Below are positions 1 through 5,034 of a stretch of 5,042 nucleotides of DNA, piece by piece. The notes under the pieces were generated by a model. It was not told the DNA's origin, did not search any database, and saw nothing but the letters and a program-made list of their open reading frames with translations. How positions within the stretch are numbered: position 1 is the stretch's first letter; each line of letters starts with the position of its first letter. Origin of the DNA: Rhodospirillaceae bacterium (GTDB taxonomy: Bacteria; Pseudomonadota; Alphaproteobacteria; UBA828); contig JAPPKP010000111.1 of the NCBI GenBank assembly GCA_028819955.1, positions 1 through 5,042 on the forward strand, read 5' to 3'. A program made the position numbers and the translations under genes.

Positions 1-51
1 TCTGCCTCAGAGTTGAACAAAACTTATGCCACGAACTTTAGATTCAGGTGA
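1..51. other. AT-rich non-coding edge downstream of the transporter gene
   Basis: These 51 bases lie beyond the stop codon of the BASS transporter. By hand count they are only about 40 % G+C, in clear contrast to the GC-rich genes to the right. No open frame, convincing hairpin with a U-tract, or paired -35/-10 boxes could be found on either strand. TTGAAC at 13-18 is -35-like but no good -10 follows at a normal spacing. The stretch is most simply an intergenic region cut by the window edge. Confidence 0.5.
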
Positions 52-906
52 CTAGGGTGCGGCGCCACGCCTGAGCAAGGCGATGAAGATGAGCGCGCTC
101 CCGAACATGATCAGGCTGTAGGTCGCCGCAGGCACGACGGTGAGCCCGCCGTCGAACAGTAGCGTCGACACGGCGATGGCCAGCGTGCCGTTCTGCACCC
201 CGCATTCGATCGAGATGGATATGCGCTGGCGCGGGCCGGACGCGAGGAACCGCGCGAGCAGGTAGGCCAAGGCCATCATCACCACGTTGAGCACGGCGGT
301 CACGGGGCCGGCCTGGCCCATGTACTCGAGCGCGTTCTCGTGCTCCTGATAGATCGCGGCCGCCAGCACCAGAACGAAGAGCAACGCCGAGATCCGGCGC
401 GCGTTGGGCTGGACCCGCGCAGCGAAGCCCTCGGCCCAGCGGCGGACCGCGAGTCCGATCAGCACGGGCAGGGTGACGATCAGGAAGACGCCGAGCGCGG
501 TTTCGGCAATGGAGATGTCGCCCGCATCGCCGCCCACGAGGTGGGTGTAGGAAAACACGACGATGAGCGGGATCGTGACGATGCTGAGCAGGCTGACGAT
601 GGCGGTGAGCGAGATGGAGAGCGCAACATCGCCGCGCCCGAAGGCGGTGAGCAGATTCGAGGTTACCCCACCGGGTGCCGCGGCGATGATCATGACGCCT
701 AGCGCGAGCTCGGGCGCCAGCGGCCAGATGCTGACCAGGACATAGGCCGCCACCGGCAGGAGCACCACCTGCGCCACGGCGCCCACGAGGAAGTCGCGCG
801 GCTGCTTCGCGACCCTGGCAAAGTCGCCGACGGTAAGCCCGAGCCCGAGCGAGAGCATGATGAACGCGAGGGCAATCGGCAATACGACGTCCGTCACGAT
901 CCCCAT
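52..906 (-). CDS. Bile acid:sodium symporter (BASS) family transporter
   Basis: A 284-residue polytopic inner-membrane protein of the BASS/ASBT-fold family, predicted to move an organic anion into the cell with sodium. It is hydrophobic throughout, with about nine to ten membrane segments and no signal peptide. Family motifs are present: APGGVTSN (77-84) and IECGVQNG (233-240). Compared from memory with the crystallised Neisseria meningitidis ASBT, its sodium ligands all have counterparts: Gln46, Ser83, Asn84, Ser97, Thr101, Glu234 and Gln238, with the expected internal spacing. The transporter is therefore probably sodium-coupled and functional. Length is slightly under the usual 300 or so. 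The ATG at 906 is supported by AGGGGGG at 921-915, 8 nt upstream, and an in-frame stop at 957-955 rules out a longer protein. It follows the PLP-enzyme cassette by 106 nt and may be the last gene of that operon or have its own promoter. Family members carry bile acids, pyruvate, pantothenate and other anions, so the substrate is unknown. Confidence 0.93.
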   Translation of the reverse strand: MGIVTDVVLPIALAFIMLSLGLGLTVGDFARVAKQPRDFLVGAVAQVVLLPVAAYVLVSIWPLAPELALGVMIIAAAPGGVTSNLLTAFGRGDVALSISLTAIVSLLSIVTIPLIVVFSYTHLVGGDAGDISIAETALGVFLIVTLPVLIGLAVRRWAEGFAARVQPNARRISALLFVLVLAAAIYQEHENALEYMGQAGPVTAVLNVVMMALAYLLARFLASGPRQRISISIECGVQNGTLAIAVSTLLFDGGLTVVPAATYSLIMFGSALIFIALLRRGAAP

Positions 907-914
907 GCCCGCGT

Positions 915-921
915 CCCCCCT
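915..921 (-). promoter_or_regulatory. Ribosome binding site of the BASS transporter
   Basis: The minus strand reads AGGGGGG, ending 8 nt before the ATG at 906. It is G-rich rather than canonical, but it is the only plausible site and it fixes the start. Confidence 0.55.
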
Positions 922-924
922 GTC

Positions 925-943
925 GGAACTGAACCGGAGTTCC
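925..943. repeat. Short perfect inverted repeat upstream of the transporter
   Basis: The arms GGAACT (925-930) and AGTTCC (938-943) are exact reverse complements separated by 7 nt. The element ends 18 nt before the transporter start and sits directly upstream of its ribosome binding site. It could be an operator for a dimeric regulator or a small 5'-leader hairpin. A 6-bp repeat can also arise by chance, so function is inference only. Confidence 0.3.
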
Positions 944-975
944 CGAAGGGTGCGTCATGACGGCTCGGGACACAA

Positions 976-990
976 GCGCGCCCTGCGCGC
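976..990 (-). terminator. Possible weak hairpin terminator or leader hairpin after the class V PLP enzyme gene
   Basis: GCGCGC (976-981) and GCGCGC (985-990) can pair as a 6-bp all-GC stem with a 3-nt loop. It lies 23 nt beyond the stop codon of the class V enzyme. On the minus strand it is followed only by TTGTGTC, a poor U-tract, and the loop is tight. It may attenuate transcription between the two genes, or have no role. Confidence 0.2.
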
Positions 991-1004
991 CGGTGACGTA
1001 CGGG

Positions 1005-1010
1005 ATTATG
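1005..1010 (-). promoter_or_regulatory. Possible -10 box for the transporter gene
   Basis: The minus strand reads CATAAT, five of six matches to the sigma-70 -10 consensus and one of the few AT-rich hexamers here. It sits just past the upstream stop codon and about 100 nt before the transporter start. No acceptable -35 box is seen at 16 to 18 nt spacing, so this is a weak candidate. Confidence 0.2.
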
Positions 1011-1012
1011 TG

Positions 1013-2272
1013 TCAGGCGGGAATGGCCTCGTCGAGGGCGTGGATCAGGCGCTGGACTTCGTCGGCAGTGTTGTAGTGGACCATGCTGGCGCGGACGACT
1101 CCGCCCCGACCGGCAAGGCCCAGGGCCTCGATGCAGCGGGCGGCATAGAAGTCGCCGGCGCCGATGGCCACTCGGTCCGAGGCGACGGCGCGGGCGATCT
1201 CGCCGGCATCCCGTTCCTCCACCGTAAAGGCGACCGTGGGCGCGCGCCCGTGGCGGTCGGCGCTCGGATTGCCGATCAGGCGGACACCGGGCTTCGCCGC
1301 GAGATAGTCGAGCAGCGGCGCAACCAGCGCCTCCTCATGCACGGCGATGCGCTCGAAGACCGCGGCGAGGCGGCCGTGGAGCGGTAGGTTGCTCTCCCCC
1401 TCGTGGTGGGCGTGGAGTGCGTCGAGATAGGCTGTCATGCCCGCGAGGCCCGCGCTCAGCTCGTGGTTGGGGCCGCCCGGATTGAGCTTCAGCGGCAGCT
1501 CGTCGTCGAGGAAGAAGTGGTTGAGCGGGGCCGCCCGCTGGAAGTGCGCGCGCTTACCGTAGAGCAGCGCGAGGTGCGGCCCGTAGAGCTTGTAAGTGGA
1601 GCAGAGGTAGAAATCGACGTCCCACGCCTTCACGTCGATGGCGCGGTGGGGCGCGTAGGCGACGCCGTCCACGCAGGCCATCGCACCAGCGTCGTGGATC
1701 ATGCGCACCAGCGCCGGCACGTCGGTGAAGCCGCCGGTGATGTTGGAGCAATGGCCGAAGCAGACCAGCCGCGTGCGCTCGCTCAGCAGCGCCGTGAGCC
1801 CCTCCGGCTCCAGCGCCAGGCTGTCCGGATCGAAGCGCCACTCGCGCACCGTCAGGCCCACCGCCTCGAGCCTGCGCCAGGCGCCGACGTTCGCCTCGTG
1901 GTCGAGATTGGTGACGACGATCTCATCGTCCTCGCGAAAGCAGGGCCGGAGCGCCTGGGCGAGGAGGAACACGTTCATCGAGGTGGAGGGTCCGATCATC
2001 ACCTCTTCGGGCCGGGCGTTGATCATCGCCGCCATCGCCCGGTGGCTCTCCGAGATCATCTCCGCGGCGCGGGCAGACGCGGGGTAGGCCGCGCCCGGCT
2101 GCACCTGGTGCTCGGCCATGTAGGTGCGGATGCGGTCGAGCACCTGCGCCGCGGCGAGGGTGCCGCCCGCGTTCTCGAACAGGGCCCAGGGGCCCGCGAG
2201 CGCCGGGAAGTGCGTGCGGGCGAAGGCGGTATCGAGCGGCGGAGTCGCTCCGGACGCCGCTCTCTCGGTCAT
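1013..2272 (-). CDS. Class V aminotransferase-fold PLP enzyme, cysteine-desulfurase-like (VC1184-type) without the catalytic cysteine
   Basis: A 419-residue cytoplasmic fold-type I PLP enzyme, full length for the group. Seen in order: FENAGGT (32-38), GPSTSMN (94-100) of the cofactor phosphate site, DHEAN (124-128) with the ring-stacking His125, HCSNITG (174-180), VDGVAYAPH (201-209) with Asp202 for the pyridine nitrogen, and STYKLYGPH (225-233) with Lys228 as the Schiff-base lysine. Arg394 is the likely substrate-carboxylate anchor. The pattern fits the VC1184 subfamily of cysteine-desulfurase-like proteins. Where SufS-type enzymes have R-x-G-H-H-C, this protein has GAGDFY (371-376), so tyrosine replaces the persulfide cysteine; the nearest cysteine, Cys380, is four residues on. 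A true desulfurase mechanism is therefore doubtful; lyase, epimerase or aminotransferase activity is possible. The frame stays open far upstream, but ATG 2272 is chosen because it overlaps the rhodanese stop as ATGA and the conserved family region starts soon after. No strong Shine-Dalgarno precedes it, which fits translational coupling. Confidence 0.9.
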   Translation of the reverse strand: MTERAASGATPPLDTAFARTHFPALAGPWALFENAGGTLAAAQVLDRIRTYMAEHQVQPGAAYPASARAAEMISESHRAMAAMINARPEEVMIGPSTSMNVFLLAQALRPCFREDDEIVVTNLDHEANVGAWRRLEAVGLTVREWRFDPDSLALEPEGLTALLSERTRLVCFGHCSNITGGFTDVPALVRMIHDAGAMACVDGVAYAPHRAIDVKAWDVDFYLCSTYKLYGPHLALLYGKRAHFQRAAPLNHFFLDDELPLKLNPGGPNHELSAGLAGMTAYLDALHAHHEGESNLPLHGRLAAVFERIAVHEEALVAPLLDYLAAKPGVRLIGNPSADRHGRAPTVAFTVEERDAGEIARAVASDRVAIGAGDFYAARCIEALGLAGRGGVVRASMVHYNTADEVQRLIHALDEAIPA

Positions 2273-2643
2273 TCGGTGGGGCCGCCTGCCTCGGACCAGG
2301 CCTGATATCCGCCGGTGAGGTTCGCGACCCCCGAATACCCCATGTCCTGCAACGTCTTGGCCGCGAGCGCAGAGCGCCCGCCCGAGGCGCAGTAGATCAC
2401 CAGCCGCCTGCCGGACGACAGCGCGGCGTTGTGCATCGGCGTGGCGGGGTCGGCGATGAACTCCAGGAAGCCGCGCGGTGCGGCCACGGCGCCGGCGATG
2501 GCGCCGGCATCGTGCTCGGCCCGCTCGCGCACGTCGACGAAGACCGCATCGCCGCCGTCCACGAGTTCCAGCGCCTCGTCCACCGAGATGCTGGCGACTT
2601 CGGCTAGCGCCTCGCCGATCAGTTGCATGGATGGAGTCACCAT
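2269..2643 (-). CDS. Single-domain rhodanese-like sulfurtransferase
   Basis: A 124-residue protein, the normal size for one rhodanese domain, with no signal peptide and so probably cytoplasmic. It contains the VDVRE strand-turn (36-40), APRGFLEF (55-62) and the active-site loop C85-A-S-G-G-R-S91 after the IYC strand. Cys85 should carry the persulfide, and the C-x-x-G-x-R loop is intact, so it is expected to be catalytically competent. The C-terminal GGYQAW (111-116) is also typical. The usual G-H-I-P-G-A turn is replaced by GAIAGA (47-52). The ATG at 2643 is supported by a strong ribosome binding site 7 nt upstream. Its stop overlaps the start of the class V PLP enzyme by 4 nt (ATGA), and ridA-like lies 42 nt upstream, so the three are very likely co-transcribed. 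It may receive or donate sulfane sulfur for the PLP enzyme; the acceptor is unknown. Confidence 0.93.
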   Translation of the reverse strand: MVTPSMQLIGEALAEVASISVDEALELVDGGDAVFVDVRERAEHDAGAIAGAVAAPRGFLEFIADPATPMHNAALSSGRRLVIYCASGGRSALAAKTLQDMGYSGVANLTGGYQAWSEAGGPTE

Positions 2644-2650
2644 GGTTTTT

Positions 2651-2658
2651 CTCCTCCC
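2651..2658 (-). promoter_or_regulatory. Strong ribosome binding site of the rhodanese gene
   Basis: GGGAGGAG on the minus strand ends 7 nt before the ATG at 2643. It fixes the start and makes translation of the rhodanese, and through overlap the PLP enzyme, independent of the upstream Rid gene. Confidence 0.8.
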
Positions 2659-2660
2659 GT

Positions 2661-2683
2661 AGCCAACGCCGAACGGCGTGGCC
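2661..2683 (-). other. Intercistronic hairpin between the Rid and rhodanese genes
   Basis: In the minus-strand transcript the 42-nt gap can fold into a stem of about ten base pairs. The left arm (2683-2675) pairs with the right arm (2670-2661) around a GUUC loop, with one bulged U at 2665 and a terminal G-U pair. It begins two bases after the Rid stop codon and ends two bases before the rhodanese Shine-Dalgarno. No U-tract follows, so it is not a standard terminator. A role in mRNA stability or in setting the expression ratio of the flanking genes is inference. Confidence 0.5.
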
Positions 2684-2685
2684 GC

Positions 2686-3078
2686 TTAGTCCACCTTCGC
2701 GGCCACCGCCTCGATCTCGACCAGCCATTCGGGGAGCGCCAGCGCCGGCACGATGATCCCGGTGGATGCCGGGCGGATACCGCCGAGCGCCTTCTTGCGC
2801 GCCGCCGCGTAGGCCGGGAAGTTCTCCGCGCCCACGATGTAGCCGGTGATCTTGACGATGTCCTCGACGCCCATGCCGCCCTCGGCGAGCAGCGCCAGCA
2901 CGTTGGCCCAGGTCTGATCGGCCTGGGCGGCGAAGCCGTCTGCCGTCGTGCCGTCGGGGGCCACGCCCACCTGACCTGCGGTGAAAATAAGCCGGGCGCC
3001 CGCCGGAATCTCCAGCGCCTGACTGTAGCCGCCGCCATAGGCCTCGACGACGGTGGCGGGGTTGTGCCGCTTCAGCAT
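2686..3078 (-). CDS. Rid (YjgF/YER057c/UK114) family protein lacking the RidA signature arginine
   Basis: A 130-residue cytoplasmic protein of the Rid superfamily, expected to form trimers. Typical elements are GYSQAL (17-22), LIFTAGQVG (30-38), a Q-T-W-x-N helix (55-59), KITGYIV (76-82) and the C-terminal LVEIEAVA (119-126). RidA proper hydrolyses reactive enamines and imines such as 2-aminoacrylate, using the arginine of a P-A-R-S motif. Here the equivalent segment reads RPASTG (102-107), so that arginine is serine or glycine depending on gap placement. This places it with the Arg-less Rid groups (Rid4 to Rid7 in the usual scheme), for which deaminase activity is not expected and the role is mostly unknown. 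The ATG at 3078 has a strong GAGGAGGA site 6 nt upstream. It lies first in the unit with the rhodanese and class V enzyme, 85 nt after threonine aldolase. No gene symbol is given because ridA would imply the wrong subgroup. Confidence 0.9.
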   Translation of the reverse strand: MLKRHNPATVVEAYGGGYSQALEIPAGARLIFTAGQVGVAPDGTTADGFAAQADQTWANVLALLAEGGMGVEDIVKITGYIVGAENFPAYAAARKKALGGIRPASTGIIVPALALPEWLVEIEAVAAKVD

Positions 3079-3084
3079 AGTGAG

Positions 3085-3092
3085 TCCTCCTC
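3085..3092 (-). promoter_or_regulatory. Strong ribosome binding site of the Rid gene
   Basis: GAGGAGGA on the minus strand ends 6 nt before the ATG at 3078. It decides this start over frames that remain open further upstream. Confidence 0.8.
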
Positions 3093-3163
3093 GATCCGGT
3101 CTGTATCCGTGGTCCGCCCACTCTAGCCCGGAGCTCTCGCCAGGGTCACGACTCGCAGGCCGG

Positions 3164-4213
3164 CTATGCGTCCGCCGTCGCGAGCTTGTGCGCGGTCTCG
3201 ACCAGCCGATCGACCTCGCCCGGATCCGTGTCGTGGCGGGTGACGAGGCGGATCGTCGTGGTCGTGGGATCGGTCTCCGGCCACGAGTAGAAGAGCACGC
3301 CGGCCTCGGCGAGCCCGTCGATCACCGCGCGCGGCAGGGTGACGAAGAGCTCGTTGGCCTCAATGGGCGCCGCGAGCGAGGCGCCGGGCACCGCCTCCAG
3401 GCCTTGGGCGAGCCGCTGCGCCTGCAGGTTCGCCTGCTCCGCAAGCCTGAGCCAGAGGCCGTCCTGGATGTAGGCCGCGAGCTGGGCCGAGATGAAGCGC
3501 ATCTTGGAGAGAAGCTGCCCCGCCCGCTTGTGGCGGAAGGCGAGTTCGCCCGCGCGCTCATCGTTGAACAGCACGACGGCTTCGGCCGCCAGAGCGCCGT
3601 TCTTGGTCGCGCCGAAGGAGAGCGCGTCGACGCCGGCCTTCCAGGTGAAGTCGGCTGGGCTCTCCCCGCTGGCGGCGACGGCATTGGCGAAGCGGGCGCC
3701 GTCCATGTGGACCGCGAGGTCGTGGCGGCGCGCGATCGTGGTGAGCGCCGCGAGCTCGTCCAGCGTGTAGATCTGGCCCATCTCGGTCGGCTGAGTCAGG
3801 CTGAGGCAGGCCGGTTGCGACCAGTGCACCTCGCCCGTACCGGCTGCATCGAGCGCGGCCTCCAGCGCCTGGGGCTGGACTTTTCCAAAGCGTTCCTCGA
3901 TGCCGATGACCTTGGCGCCGCCGGTCATGAACTCGGGTGCGCCGCATTCGTCGTTCTCGACGTGGGCGGCGTGGCCCGCATAGATCACGCCCCATGGCGG
4001 GGTCAGCGTCGCGACCGCCACGGAGTTCGCAGCGGTCCCGGTCACCACCGGGAAGACCTTGACGGGAGTTTCGAACAGCTCGTAGAACGCAGGCTCCAGA
4101 CCCTCGGTCCAGGGATCGCCGCCATAGGGTGTGGCGCTGCTGCGCGATGCCTCGACCACGGCGTCCACGATCTCCGGCGCGGCGGAGGCCACGTTGTCGC
4201 TGCGAAAATCCAT
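3164..4213 (-). CDS. ltaE: Low-specificity L-threonine aldolase
   Basis: A 349-residue cytoplasmic fold-type I PLP enzyme that cleaves L-threonine or L-allo-threonine to glycine and acetaldehyde; family members also act on other beta-hydroxy amino acids. The N-terminal FRSDN (3-7) is close to the family's usual R-S-D-T. VTGTAANS (57-64) belongs to the phosphate site. HVENDECGAPEF (84-95) is the version seen in the Pseudomonas-type enzymes rather than the Escherichia coli type. HMDGARFANA (169-178) holds Asp171 and Arg174, and SFGATKNG (199-206) holds the Schiff-base Lys204. Arg322 in IRLVT is the expected carboxylate anchor. Length matches the family. The ATG at 4213 is 3 nt after the peptidase stop, and a GAGAGGG site (4228-4222) within the peptidase's 3' end lies 8 nt before it, so it is almost certainly co-transcribed with the two genes upstream. 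Related beta-eliminating lyases such as phenylserine aldolase are an alternative for its real substrate. Confidence 0.94.
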   Translation of the reverse strand: MDFRSDNVASAAPEIVDAVVEASRSSATPYGGDPWTEGLEPAFYELFETPVKVFPVVTGTAANSVAVATLTPPWGVIYAGHAAHVENDECGAPEFMTGGAKVIGIEERFGKVQPQALEAALDAAGTGEVHWSQPACLSLTQPTEMGQIYTLDELAALTTIARRHDLAVHMDGARFANAVAASGESPADFTWKAGVDALSFGATKNGALAAEAVVLFNDERAGELAFRHKRAGQLLSKMRFISAQLAAYIQDGLWLRLAEQANLQAQRLAQGLEAVPGASLAAPIEANELFVTLPRAVIDGLAEAGVLFYSWPETDPTTTTIRLVTRHDTDPGEVDRLVETAHKLATADA

Positions 4214-4216
4214 TCG

Positions 4217-4681
4217 TTACGCCCTCTCGCTTTGGGTCGTTTCGCCGCCGAGCTCGAGCTCGAGCGGCCGGAAGGCCGCGCCGTCCGCGGTCGGCTTGTA
4301 GGCCATGGTCGCGCCTGCCCTGCCGTCTGCCACGGCGGTAATCAGCCAGACCATGTCGGGCTCGAAGATCATCGAGATGTCCGTCTGCGAGGGCTCGGCG
4401 CTGCCGTTGGGATGAGAGTGATAGACACCGACGACCGAGTCCGGGTTCTCCCGTAGCTCACGCTCCAGCCTGAGCCGGAGCTTGGGATCGACCTCGAAGC
4501 GCCGTGTGCGCGGCGGCTCCGCCACATTTGTGCTTGCCTCCACCGCGCTTACCTGCCAAACGCCGTCTGGCTCGGAGCGCCCGACCAGCAGGCCGCAGGC
4601 TTCCTCTGGGTAAGCCGCCTCCGCCGCCTGCTCGATGGCCTGCAGCTGCGCCGGCGAGAGCAGAATCCGGGGCTCGGTCAC
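4217..4681 (-). CDS. M67 family JAMM (Mov34/MPN/PAD-1) metallopeptidase
   Basis: A 154-residue zinc metallopeptidase of the bacterial JAMM type. The full motif is visible: Glu27 in YPEEACGLLVG (24-34), then H88-S-H90-P, Ser98 and Asp101 in the H-x-H-x7-S-x-x-D pattern, so it is expected to be active. Bacterial relatives such as Mec+ and QbsD trim the C-terminus of ubiquitin-like sulfur carriers of the ThiS/MoaD type, or cleave isopeptide bonds. No such carrier or ThiF-like E1 is in this window. The frame runs open upstream of residue 1, but the GTG at 4681 is preferred: GGAGGG (4693-4688) lies 6 nt before it, it overlaps the previous gene's stop as GTGA, and family similarity starts soon after. 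The C-terminal 20 or so residues after RPLELELGG are probably disordered. It ends 3 nt before threonine aldolase. Confidence 0.9.
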   Translation of the reverse strand: MTEPRILLSPAQLQAIEQAAEAAYPEEACGLLVGRSEPDGVWQVSAVEASTNVAEPPRTRRFEVDPKLRLRLERELRENPDSVVGVYHSHPNGSAEPSQTDISMIFEPDMVWLITAVADGRAGATMAYKPTADGAAFRPLELELGGETTQSERA

Positions 4682-5034
4682 GGCGCGCCCTCCACCCCGA
4701 TGTTGGCGACCATGCCGCCATTGCGCAGGTCGACGATCACGATCCGCTCTCCCGCATCCGGCACGGCCACCACGAGAATGAGCCGGTGGCCCGCGGCGGT
4801 GATCCGCCGCACCTGCGAGCCTGCCGGCAGCCCCAGATCGCGCGGCGTGGGCAAGGGGGCCGTGGTCTCCGACAAGGCGTTGGCGCCCCAATCGTCCGTC
4901 GCCGTCTCGCCATCATCCTCGCTGAGCTCGGCCAGCTCGCCGCTCTTCTCGACGAGCTTGATCCCGATCACGACGAGCCCTGCCGCGATCATCACCCCGA
5001 GAACGATGACGATGATCTTGAGATAGGTGATCAT
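4678..5034 (-). CDS. Small membrane-anchored protein of unknown function
   Basis: A 118-residue protein I do not firmly recognise. Residues 5 to 28 form one strongly hydrophobic segment followed by lysines, which fits an N-terminal membrane anchor rather than a cleaved signal. Residues 30 to 50 are acidic and probably a flexible linker, and 58 to 66 are proline-rich. Residues 67 to 115 look beta-rich, with LGLPAGSQVRRI, HRLILVVAV and ERIVIVDLRNG strands. The layout resembles small alphaproteobacterial proteins annotated DUF6476, but that is recalled and not checked. The ATG at 5034 precedes the hydrophobic segment; only 8 bases upstream are visible, so its ribosome binding site and promoter cannot be judged. 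The stop overlaps the JAMM peptidase start as GTGA, indicating translational coupling. The orientation of the C-terminal domain (periplasmic or cytoplasmic) is uncertain. Confidence 0.75.
   Translation of the reverse strand: MITYLKIIVIVLGVMIAAGLVVIGIKLVEKSGELAELSEDDGETATDDWGANALSETTAPLPTPRDLGLPAGSQVRRITAAGHRLILVVAVPDAGERIVIVDLRNGGMVANIGVEGAP
4688..4693 (-). promoter_or_regulatory. Ribosome binding site deciding the GTG start of the JAMM peptidase
   Basis: GGAGGG on the minus strand ends 6 nt before GTG 4681. It lies inside the 3' end of the upstream small gene and is the main argument for this non-ATG start over longer readings of the open frame. Confidence 0.7.

Noticed and set aside
13..43. 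Plus-strand promoter (TTGAAC with TTAGAT)
   Set aside because: The spacing is 19 nt, the -10 matches only three of six bases, and it would drive transcription antisense into the transporter gene.
44..973. A 309-codon minus-strand frame overlapping the transporter
   Set aside because: It overlaps the BASS gene in another frame and is Arg/His/Ala-rich, unlike the clearly membrane-type product of the real frame.
1403..2305. A 300-codon open frame on the plus strand
   Set aside because: It is antisense to the class V PLP enzyme; low-complexity composition rich in Arg, Val, Gly and Glu, no domain, no ribosome binding site evidence.
1013..3121. A 702-residue fused reading starting upstream of the Rid gene
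   Set aside because: The part upstream of 2272 reads out of frame through the rhodanese and Rid genes and is Arg/Gly-rich noise. The real protein starts at 2272 with an ATGA overlap.
3079..3163. Promoter or terminator in the gap between threonine aldolase and the Rid gene
   Set aside because: Apart from the Rid ribosome binding site, no paired promoter boxes and no hairpin with more than four base pairs followed by U residues could be found.
4250..4264. GAGCTC hexamer repeated in the 3' part of the peptidase gene
   Set aside because: It encodes the alternating Leu-Glu run near the C-terminus and is too short to be more than codon-level repetition.
3053..4456. A 467-codon open frame on the plus strand
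   Set aside because: It runs antisense to threonine aldolase and the JAMM peptidase, both with intact family motifs. Its translation is Arg/Gly/Asp-rich with no recognisable domain, as expected from GC-rich third positions.
4678..4720. Gly-Gly (residues 106-107) of the small membrane protein as a JAMM cleavage site, as in sulfur carriers
   Set aside because: The pair is not at the C-terminus, and the protein is membrane-anchored without a recognisable beta-grasp fold. The sequence alone does not support it as a carrier.
4217..4891. A 224-residue version of the JAMM peptidase
   Set aside because: The extra N-terminal residues are out of frame with the small membrane protein and low in complexity. 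GTG 4681 has a good ribosome binding site and overlap.
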